The notes under the pieces are model-generated. The model worked only from the letters and a program-made list of their open reading frames with translations, had not been told where the DNA came from and made no database searches. Made by a program: the position numbers and the translations under genes. Positions 25,204 to 33,036 of a stretch of 64,000 nucleotides of DNA are shown here, piece by piece (within the stretch, counting starts at the first letter, position 1; each line of letters begins with the position of its first letter). Source of the DNA: JBBQUN01 sp963698395 (lineage in GTDB: Bacteria; Actinomycetota; Acidimicrobiia; Acidimicrobiales; SZUA-35); contig CAVOQQ010000001.1 of NCBI GenBank assembly GCA_963698395.1, positions 992,001 to 1,056,000 of the forward strand, read 5' to 3'.

Positions 25204-28200
25204 CTACCAGGTGAGAGTGCTGGAGAAGGTTTGGCCCCGTATGGGGTCGGCGACCGACGTCCAGACCTGGCGGCCCGGATAGCCCATGTGGCAGGGGTCG
25301 GCCGAGATCGAGCCGCTGGCGTCGGCGGTCAGTGCGACGGTCTTGAAGCGGTCGTCGATGTTGTCGTAACAGCTCACACTCACGCCGGCGTTGGGAGTCA
25401 GGTTGCGGCCTTCGATGTGCATGTACTGACAATTGCCGCTGGCGCAGTTGACGCCGCTGTAGGGTCCGCCGCGGCTGAGCGTCAGCGTCACCGGCGGTTG
25501 GGCGGGGGTGAAGGTCGCACTGCTGCTGGGCCCACAGCCGACGGCGTTGCAGGCCGCCACGGTTGCGGTGTAGGTCGTCGAGTTGGCCAAGCCCGTGAAC
25601 GGCTGAGTGCGGAGCGAGGGGCCGACGGTGAGTGTCGTGCCGTTCGACAGGGTCACCCGGTAGCCGGTGATCGCCGTGCCGCCGTTGGTCGACGGTGTCG
25701 ACCAGTTGACCTGCCCGGTCGCATCGCCGGCCGAGGCATTCACACCGACGGGTGCGCTCGGTGGACCCCAGGTCGTTGCCGACACCGTTGCGCTGTAGCC
25801 GCTGCAGCCCACGCCGTTGCAGGCTCGAACGCGCAGGTCGTAGCCGCTGCTGTTGGCGAGTCCGGTGACTGTGTGACCGCTCGAGCCGACGGTGATGGGA
25901 GTCCCACCGTTGATCGAGAGCTCATGTCGAGCGATCGCCGAACCGTTGTTGCCGGCCCCGCTCCACGTCGCTGTCAGTTGGCCGATGGCGCTCGGATTCA
26001 CGTCGGTGATCGTTGGCGGTGTCGGCGGGCCGGCGGGAACGACGGCTGGCGATGATCCGCTCCAGAGCCCCGACCCCTCTTCGTTGGTGGCCTGCACATC
26101 GAAGGTGTAGCTCGTGCCGTTGGTCAAGCCGGTGAAGACGTGGGTGTTGGTGAGACCGGTGGTCTGGACGACCGACCGATTGGCTCGGATGCTGTAGCTG
26201 GTGATCGCACAGCCTTGGTCGGCCGGGGTCGACCAAGTGACGGTCGCCTGACCATCGCCGCGCACCACGGTGGGTACCGGTGCGGCGTCGGGAATCGAGC
26301 AGGGGACGACGGGCGCCGACCACGGGCTCCAAGCACCCGGATCGGGATCGCGGTTGGACGCTCGAACACGGAACTGCTGGGCTTGCCCGTTGGACAGGCC
26401 GGCCCACCGGTAGCCGGTCGTGCTGGCACCGGCGATGGAGACGATCTGGCTCGTGCTCTGGATCTGGAGCTCGTACGCCGAGATGGGATCACCGTTGTTG
26501 TTCGGGGCTGTCCAGTCGATGTCGAGGTATTGGTTCCCGCGAGTCACCACGGGCGACTCGGGGGCGGCCGGTTGGGACAACGGATGCTCACTGGTCGACC
26601 ACCCCGACCAGTCCGAGCTCCCGGCGTCATTCACGGCAGCCACTCGGAACTGGTACTCGGTTCCGTTGCTGAGCCCGCGCCAGACATGGGGTGCCGAGCC
26701 GACGGCGATCACCTGGTTGGCGCCTCCTCCGATCTCCAGCTGGTACCCAGTGATGGCACTTCCGGCGTTGGATGGCGGGGCCCAGCTGACCTGGAGTTCG
26801 CCGTCGCCGAAGGTGAGCGTCGGCGTTGCCGGCTGATCAGGAACGGTGTTGGGTCGAACCGGGGCCGACCACGGGCTCCACTCACCCCAACCGGCGGCGT
26901 TGCGAGCCTGGAGGCGGAACTCGTAGTCAGTACCGTTCACCAGACCGGTGAAGGTGTGGTTGTTCTGCGCTCCGATCTCCAGACTCGCCACGCCGGCGTT
27001 GCTCCGAGACTCGATGCGGTAGCGGTCGATCGGCGCACCGTTCTGTTGCGGTGCGGGCCAGACGAGTGTCGCGGTGGCGTTGTCGGCATCGGCCGCGGGC
27101 GTGCCAGGAGTGCCGGGCCGGCCGACGACGTCGACGGTCACCTGCCCGACCGATTCACGGTCGGTGCTGTTTGCGGCGTCGTGGATGGTGTAGCCGAAGC
27201 TCGCGGTGCCGAAGAAGCTCGGGTCGGGTGTGAACGTGGCCGTGCCGTCGACGAGGTCTGCGGTGCCGTCAGGGCTGGCACCGAGGGCGATGATCGTGAG
27301 ACCTCGGCCGAGCGGGTCGATGTCGTTCCCGAGAAGGTCGATCGTCACGGCAGCGCCCTGGTTGGTCGTTGCTCGATCGGCGATGGCTCGGGGTGGTGGG
27401 GCCACGACCGGGGTCACGGCGATCGCGAGCGTCGATCGGGTGAACTCGCCATCAGGGTCGGTGGCCGTGAACTCGAGTGAGGCGGTGGTGCCGGCGCCGT
27501 CGATGGGTGCCCGAAGGGTGACGGTGCTTCGAACGAGGATGGCGCCCAGCGGCGCAGTGTCCAACCGGAAGGCCAGAGGATCGTCGTCGAGATCCTCGAC
27601 CAACGACGAAAGATCGAAGGGGATCGTGCTGCCCGCTTCGATCTCGATCGCACCATTGCGTGAGGTCGGTGCGGTGTTGTCTGGCAGCTCGACGACGATC
27701 TGTACCGAGCCGGAGACCAGATGGCCGGATCGGTCGTCGGCTCCGAACGAGAACGCTGCCGTTCCGGAGAACCCGGGGCTGGGCGTGAACCGAACGTCGA
27801 GCAGGTCGGCCCGAGAGCGGACGATCTCGGCAACGCCGCCGGTCACGTTGTCGCAGCAGATGAAGTGCAGTTCGTCGTCGTCGGGATCATCGGCCTGGTC
27901 GTGCAGCGAGAGTGTGATGGCGGTGTCGTGAGCAGTGCTCGTCTGGAGGGGAGCGATCACCGGTGCCTCGTTGGCGACCACGACGACAGTCAGGGTCGCT
28001 TCGTCGGTGAGACCGTCGGGATCGGTGATGCGGTAGCGAACCTGGACGGAAGCAAGACCGACGTCGACCACCAGCTGGTTGCCGACCACTCGAGCCGACG
28101 GGTCGAGCGACGTGACGACCAGCGACGATGCTTCGCCGTCGGGGTCGGTGTCGTTGGCAAGGACATCCACGGCGAGGGAGCGGTTCCCACGGGTGGGTCC

Positions 28201-31200
28201 GGCGCGGTCATCGAGGGCGATGGGGGCCGCCGGCTCGGGCTCGGGCCGGACCTCGACGATGACGGTGCCACCATCGCCGTTGCCGTGGCCATCGCTGATC
28301 TCGTAGACGAAGGAGAGCTCGGTCGTCGCCGTGACCGACGGCGGCGTGAAGAAGACGGTCGAACCCCGCTGCTCGAGCGTGCCACGAGTGGGCGTGCCGA
28401 CGAAGGAGAGCGTCAGGGTGTCGCCGTCGGGGTCGGAGTCGTTGGCGAGCAGGTCGAGCGTTGCCCGTGCATCGATCACGAAGCGGTCGTCATTGGCGGC
28501 CGGTGGTCGGTTCTCCGTTGCGACCGGGGTGACGCCGACCTGCACCGAGCCGATGGCCCGGGCGCCCTCGGTATCGACGATCACGTAGCCGAAGCGATCG
28601 GTTCCGGTGAAGCCTGCGGCAGGGGAGTAGACGATGGTGTCCCCATCGATCACCGCCATGCCGTTCGCCGGCTGGGAAGCGATGCTCTCGATACTGATGA
28701 CGTCGCCGTCGGGATCGCTGTCGTTGGTCAGCACGGCGAGGGCCACCGGGCGGGATTCGATCGTGCGGCCGACATCGGGGCGAGCGGTCGGTGGTCGGTT
28801 GGGCTCGGTGGGGTCGATGATGCGTACATCGACGATCGAGGCGGCGGTCGCTCCGTCGAGGTCGGTCACGTCGTAGCCGAATCGGAAACCCGAGGACGCG
28901 GTCGGCGACAGCGTGATGATGATCGACTGGCTGTCGGGGCCGAGCTCGTAGGTGACGTTCGGATCGGATTCCGGAAGGCGGATCACCGAGAGCGATCCGC
29001 CCTCGGGGTCGAAGTCGTTGAGGAGCACCGGGATGGTGGTGCTCCGGCCGGGGCGGAGTTCGACCAGGTCGGGTCGGACGACCGGCGGCTGGTTGCTGAT
29101 GCCGACGTCGGCAACCGACACGACGACGACGGTCGCAACCGGCTCGGCGATGCCGTCGGAGATGGCGTAGCGGAAGGTCGCAGTGGGCGGGGCGTCGGTC
29201 TCGACGGTCACCCGGAAGCCGATGCCGGGAACCGGTTCGATGGCGAGGCCGGGCGCCCCCGACCACTCGACGATGTCGACGATGTCGCCGTTCGGATCAC
29301 CGTCGTTGTCGAGTACGTAGACCAGTCGTGTGCCACCGAGTGGAATCGCGACGTCATCGCGAACGGCGACGGGAGGTGCATTGATTCCGGCCTCGCTCAC
29401 GTCGACGCGGATCTGCGCCGAGTCGTTGCTCTGCCCATCCGACGCGAGATAGTCGAAGAGGTAGACGCCGGGCCGTTCGGGGAGGAAGTAGAACTCGCCG
29501 TCACTCGTCATCTGGACCGAGGCGGCGATGTCGTCGCCCACCGGCTCACCGTCGGGACCCCGGGAGAGCACCGGCTGTCTCGCCACGATGAGCGGGTCGC
29601 CGTCGGGATCGGTGTCGTTGTCGAGCACGTTGATACGTGCCGGGTTGCCGACGCTCGTGATGGTCGAGTCGTTGCGTGCATCTGGCGTCGCGTTGGCTTC
29701 GGCGAGGCGGATGTTGACGATGATTCGACCTTCGGCGGTTGCTCCGAAGTCGTCGATGACGACGTAGACCAGGTCGGTTCTGCCCTGGGTCGCTGCGGTG
29801 TCCGGGGTGAAGGTGACCTGCCCCGCCGGGTCGAAGACCACCACGCCGGTGTCGGTCGTGACGGCGGCGAGCGTCAAGGCGTCGCCGTCCGGGTCGACAT
29901 CGTTGGTGAGCACGTTGAGCGTGGTAGACGTTCCGGCACGGACCGTTGCGACATCGGTCGTCGGTTCCGGTGGGCGGTTCGATGCTTCGAGCGGCATCGT
30001 GATCTCGACGGTCACGATGGCACTGGCGGTACCGCCGCGGCCGTCGCTGATGCCATAGCCGAACGTGACGGTCCCTTCGAACCCAGCGGGTGGCGAGACC
30101 TGCACGGTGTCGTGAGCTGGTGTGATCCACACCTGGGCCGAGCTCTCGTCGAGGACCTCGACCGAGTCGATCAGCAGCACGTCGCCATCGGGGTCTTCGT
30201 CGTTGTCGAGGACCCGGACGACGACTGGCCGATCGACGCGAGTATGCGCCTCGTCGTCTCGGGCGACGGGTGGGTCGTTCTCGTCGTCTTCGTCTTGCTG
30301 GTCGGCCTCGATCAGCTTGACGTCTTCGGCGTCAGGGTTGAGTCGGACTTCCTCCACACCGCCCGAGTCCTCGACCGTGGCATCGGACTCGTCGATCTGA
30401 TCCTCGGCGAGCGCGGCACCCCAGTCGTCGATCCGGCTCAGCGGTGCTTCGGCGTTGGTGATCCAAGCGCCACCCGTGTCGAGGTCGTTGACCCACACCC
30501 AGCCGTTGACGAGCCGAAGTCGCAGCTCGCCCATCGCGCCATCGAGGGGCATGGCGGTGCCGGTCCCGTCGCCACACGCTCGAGAGAGGGCGGGTCCGTC
30601 GACGATGGCGAACAGACAACCGTCGTGGTTGATTGGGTCGACGGTCGAACTCGGCAGTTCGGTCGAGCGCATCGAACCGTCGCCGTCGATGACGAACGCA
30701 CGCTGCCGAGCGTCGACAACGAGGATCGAGCGATCGGTGCCCGACTGCTGCAAGGTGTACGGCCCGACGCCGGGGCGGTAGGTGTCGCCACTGGCGGAGA
30801 CGATGATCTCGTCGCCGATGGCGACGACGGCTCGACCGCCGGCAAGGGTCAGAGCCTGCGGCTCCCCGTCGATCGCCGTCCGCTCGGTCTCGATCCCATT
30901 GACGTAGAGCGCCACCGAGCTCGTGCCGCGGTCGAACACGGCGATCGTGTCGCCTTCGGCGGCGACGAGCCCGTTGGAGCCGCTGACGTTCGGGACGACG
31001 TCTTCGATGTCCTCGACCGAACGCAACTCGTCGACCGACAGACTCCAGATGCGCAGCGGCGAGGTCTGGTGGACGACGACGCCGCCGTCGACGGCGTTGA
31101 CGATCGCTTCGGTTGGAATCGCCAGTTCGCCGCGGGTCTGATTCGTACGACCGTCGAGCAGCATCGCTCGACCCGTCGAACGGTCGTGGATCACGATCAC

Positions 31201-31458
31201 ATCCGATGACTGGTCGACGTCGAAGTCGGCGCCGGGTTCGGCGACGCGCACGCCCGCCGAGACCTCGAGGACTTCACGATTGAGGTGACCGACCGCGCCG
31301 GCGTCTCGCTTGAGCAGCCAAGCTCCGCCGTCGTTCGACAGCGACTGACTGCCGGTTCGCCCTTCGGCACGGGTGGCGGCCCAGGCAACACCGCAGAGCA
31401 GGAGCGCGACGATGAGCAGCACGCCGCCGCTTCGCCAATGCCGGGTTGGTACGCCCAT
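25204..31458 (-). CDS. Giant Ig-like/FN3 surface protein
   Basis: A 2084-residue exported protein. An N-terminal signal anchor (GGVLLIVALLLCGVAWA) is followed by about 350 residues of beta-rich, propeller-like sequence. Then come eleven cadherin-like Ig units of about 95-100 residues, most carrying PPVA-DD near the start and N-D-x-DPDGD in the loop. Six fibronectin type III units end in SAPVxP-like linkers, and a C-terminal beta domain contains four cysteines (GVNCASGNCQYMH, SCYDN, DPCHMG). The DPDGD loops suggest calcium binding. Similar proteins head MoxR-DUF58-TgpA clusters in actinobacteria, so it may be the client or structural partner of that system. Confidence 0.9.
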   Translation of the reverse strand: MGVPTRHWRSGGVLLIVALLLCGVAWAATRAEGRTGSQSLSNDGGAWLLKRDAGAVGHLNREVLEVSAGVRVAEPGADFDVDQSSDVIVIHDRSTGRAMLLDGRTNQTRGELAIPTEAIVNAVDGGVVVHQTSPLRIWSLSVDELRSVEDIEDVVPNVSGSNGLVAAEGDTIAVFDRGTSSVALYVNGIETERTAIDGEPQALTLAGGRAVVAIGDEIIVSASGDTYRPGVGPYTLQQSGTDRSILVVDARQRAFVIDGDGSMRSTELPSSTVDPINHDGCLFAIVDGPALSRACGDGTGTAMPLDGAMGELRLRLVNGWVWVNDLDTGGAWITNAEAPLSRIDDWGAALAEDQIDESDATVEDSGGVEEVRLNPDAEDVKLIEADQQDEDDENDPPVARDDEAHTRVDRPVVVRVLDNDEDPDGDVLLIDSVEVLDESSAQVWITPAHDTVQVSPPAGFEGTVTFGYGISDGRGGTASAIVTVEITMPLEASNRPPEPTTDVATVRAGTSTTLNVLTNDVDPDGDALTLAAVTTDTGVVVFDPAGQVTFTPDTAATQGRTDLVYVVIDDFGATAEGRIIVNIRLAEANATPDARNDSTITSVGNPARINVLDNDTDPDGDPLIVARQPVLSRGPDGEPVGDDIAASVQMTSDGEFYFLPERPGVYLFDYLASDGQSNDSAQIRVDVSEAGINAPPVAVRDDVAIPLGGTRLVYVLDNDGDPNGDIVDIVEWSGAPGLAIEPVPGIGFRVTVETDAPPTATFRYAISDGIAEPVATVVVVSVADVGISNQPPVVRPDLVELRPGRSTTIPVLLNDFDPEGGSLSVIRLPESDPNVTYELGPDSQSIIITLSPTASSGFRFGYDVTDLDGATAASIVDVRIIDPTEPNRPPTARPDVGRTIESRPVALAVLTNDSDPDGDVISIESIASQPANGMAVIDGDTIVYSPAAGFTGTDRFGYVIVDTEGARAIGSVQVGVTPVATENRPPAANDDRFVIDARATLDLLANDSDPDGDTLTLSFVGTPTRGTLEQRGSTVFFTPPSVTATTELSFVYEISDGHGNGDGGTVIVEVRPEPEPAAPIALDDRAGPTRGNRSLAVDVLANDTDPDGEASSLVVTSLDPSARVVGNQLVVDVGLASVQVRYRITDPDGLTDEATLTVVVVANEAPVIAPLQTSTAHDTAITLSLHDQADDPDDDELHFICCDNVTGGVAEIVRSRADLLDVRFTPSPGFSGTAAFSFGADDRSGHLVSGSVQIVVELPDNTAPTSRNGAIEIEAGSTIPFDLSSLVEDLDDDPLAFRLDTAPLGAILVRSTVTLRAPIDGAGTTASLEFTATDPDGEFTRSTLAIAVTPVVAPPPRAIADRATTNQGAAVTIDLLGNDIDPLGRGLTIIALGASPDGTADLVDGTATFTPDPSFFGTASFGYTIHDAANSTDRESVGQVTVDVVGRPGTPGTPAADADNATATLVWPAPQQNGAPIDRYRIESRSNAGVASLEIGAQNNHTFTGLVNGTDYEFRLQARNAAGWGEWSPWSAPVRPNTVPDQPATPTLTFGDGELQVSWAPPSNAGSAITGYQLEIGGGANQVIAVGSAPHVWRGLSNGTEYQFRVAAVNDAGSSDWSGWSTSEHPLSQPAAPESPVVTRGNQYLDIDWTAPNNNGDPISAYELQIQSTSQIVSIAGASTTGYRWAGLSNGQAQQFRVRASNRDPDPGAWSPWSAPVVPCSIPDAAPVPTVVRGDGQATVTWSTPADQGCAITSYSIRANRSVVQTTGLTNTHVFTGLTNGTSYTFDVQATNEEGSGLWSGSSPAVVPAGPPTPPTITDVNPSAIGQLTATWSGAGNNGSAIARHELSINGGTPITVGSSGHTVTGLANSSGYDLRVRACNGVGCSGYSATVSATTWGPPSAPVGVNASAGDATGQVNWSTPSTNGGTAITGYRVTLSNGTTLTVGPSLRTQPFTGLANSTTYTATVAACNAVGCGPSSSATFTPAQPPVTLTLSRGGPYSGVNCASGNCQYMHIEGRNLTPNAGVSVSCYDNIDDRFKTVALTADASGSISADPCHMGYPGRQVWTSVADPIRGQTFSSTLTW

Positions 31459-31503
31459 GCCTGGTCATCGGAGGGTGATTTGGGGTGCTTGAGGAAACTC
31501 AAG

Positions 31504-32919
31504 GTGACTTCGGATTGGGTCGAAGTACCCGCCGTGAGTATCGCGGTACGAGGCTTCGACGTGATCGAGGCCATTGGTTCGGGTGGGTTCAGTCGCGTCT
31601 ACCGAGCCACGCAGCCAGATCTGGGGCGAGACGTCGCGCTGAAGGTGCTCAGGCTCGACATGGAGACGCGAGCCCAGCGAACCGCCTTCGAGCGTGAGTG
31701 TCGGGCAATGGGAGCGCTGGCTCATCATCCGTCGATCGTCTCCGTCTTCGCATCGACGTTTGCCGAAGACGGACGGCCGTGCATCGTGATGGAGTACTTC
31801 GAGAGCGGCACATTCGGGGATCGGTTGAAGCGCGAGGGCAAGCTCGAGATCGCCTCACTGCTGAGGGCGGGAGTGGAGGTCGCTGGAGCGCTGCAGACCG
31901 CTCACGACCACGGTGTGGTGCATCGTGACATCAAGCCGAGCAACCTGTTCGTCTCGGCGTTTGGCACCGCAGTGCTCGGCGACTTCGGCATCTCGAGCTT
32001 CGATGACGAGCGAACGATCACCGGTGGCGGTGGCCTCACCGTCCACTACGCACCGCCGGAGTTGATCGAAGGGGAGCCGGCCTCTGCCGCCTCTGACATC
32101 TACTCGTTGGCGGCGTCGCTCTTCACCCTCGCTGCCGGCGACAAGCCGTATCTCAAGGGACCGGGACAGACGACGGCCGATCTTGCCCGCCGGATCCTGG
32201 TCGAGCCGACGCCCCGTTTGGCTGTCGCTGCTGCACCGGCCAGCCTCGCTGATCTCCTTTGGGAGTCGATGACGAAAGAGCCCGACCGTCGGCCGGCGTC
32301 GGCTGGCGCCTTCGGTCTTCGGCTGCAGGAGATCCAGGCCGAACTGGGCCTGGCGATCACACCGCTGATCGCCGAGGGTTTCCACGAGACCGGTCCGCGG
32401 GCAACCGGCGCTCCGGCTTTCGCCGGTGCTGCGGCGACCGACGAGAGCCGACATCGTGAAGGGGCACGGCCTCAACCGCGCTCGGTCAACCGGCGACTCA
32501 CCGCTGCCGCCCTCGGCGGCGTCGCTCTGGTTGCGCTCGGCTCCGGCGCCGTTGCGGTCAACGCCGCCGGCGGAGACAAGGCTGCAGGCGGGGACAGGGA
32601 GGCGACTTCAGGGTCCTCACCGTCCTCGCCGAGCACCACGGCCGATCCGTTCTTCGCACTGCCTTCGGCCCCATCGGCGGTATCGATCACTTCCGATCAC
32701 GAGGGGAGCGTCACCGTGTCATGGTCGACGGACCCGTCGGGCACGAGCATCGGCTATCAGGTGCAGCAGGTGGGGTCGGCCGAGGTGATCGAGACGTCGA
32801 TTGCCCAGGCCATCATCGAAGTGAGATCAGGAGCCGCGAGCTGCTTCGTCGTCCGTGCTGTTGGCCATGGTGGACGCCTGTCCGACGACGCCGACCCGGT
32901 CTGTCTTGGTGACGGGTAG
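31504..32919 (+). CDS. Membrane Ser/Thr protein kinase with FN3-like ectodomain
   Basis: A 471-residue receptor-type kinase. The kinase domain occupies about residues 15-275, with the glycine loop AIGSGGFSRVYRA, DVALKVL, HRDIKPSN at about 140, DFG at about 160, and activation-loop threonines before YAPPE. A Pro/Ala-rich juxtamembrane stretch leads to a helix (LTAAALGGVALVALGSGAVAV) and a 75-residue outer domain resembling one FN3 repeat (PSAVSITSDHEGSVTVSW). GTG 31504 has a GAGGA box 8 nt upstream; GTG 31534 is the alternative. It is divergent from the giant FN3 gene with only 45 nt between them. Confidence 0.9.
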   Translation: MTSDWVEVPAVSIAVRGFDVIEAIGSGGFSRVYRATQPDLGRDVALKVLRLDMETRAQRTAFERECRAMGALAHHPSIVSVFASTFAEDGRPCIVMEYFESGTFGDRLKREGKLEIASLLRAGVEVAGALQTAHDHGVVHRDIKPSNLFVSAFGTAVLGDFGISSFDDERTITGGGGLTVHYAPPELIEGEPASAASDIYSLAASLFTLAAGDKPYLKGPGQTTADLARRILVEPTPRLAVAAAPASLADLLWESMTKEPDRRPASAGAFGLRLQEIQAELGLAITPLIAEGFHETGPRATGAPAFAGAAATDESRHREGARPQPRSVNRRLTAAALGGVALVALGSGAVAVNAAGGDKAAGGDREATSGSSPSSPSTTADPFFALPSAPSAVSITSDHEGSVTVSWSTDPSGTSIGYQVQQVGSAEVIETSIAQAIIEVRSGAASCFVVRAVGHGGRLSDDADPVCLGDG

Positions 32920-32934
32920 TTTGTTGGCGCCCCC

Positions 32935-33020
32935 GCCCGGGTGGCGGAATTGGCAGACGCAGAGGGCTTAAACCCCTCGGGAGGGCAACCTTCGTACGGG
33001 TTCAAGTCCCGTCCCGGGCA
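32935..33020 (+). tRNA. tRNA-Leu (anticodon TAA)
   Basis: An 86-nt class II tRNA. The acceptor stem is GCCCGGG/CCCGGGC with discriminator A. The anticodon stem is GAGGG/CCCTC with loop CTTAAAC, giving anticodon TAA. A long variable arm and the T-loop GTTCAAGTC are also present. No CCA is encoded. The 3' half serves as the attachment site of the adjacent island. Confidence 0.95.
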
Positions 33021-33022
33021 CG
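32967..33022. repeat. attL: 56-bp direct repeat with 39849-39904
   Basis: It begins in the anticodon loop and runs to 2 bp past the tRNA end. It differs from the distal copy at one base (T at 32992, C at 39874). In the tRNA the change gives a G:U pair in the variable arm, where the distal copy has G:C. Confidence 0.92.
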
Positions 33023-33036
33023 GCTGACCTGGTAGT

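Noticed and set aside
27721..31209. A 1162-codon open frame on the plus strand opposite the Ig/FN3 gene
   Set aside because: High-GC antisense shadow. Its sequence is a Val/Asp/Arg-rich mirror of the repeats with no domain, and the minus-strand product is clearly real.
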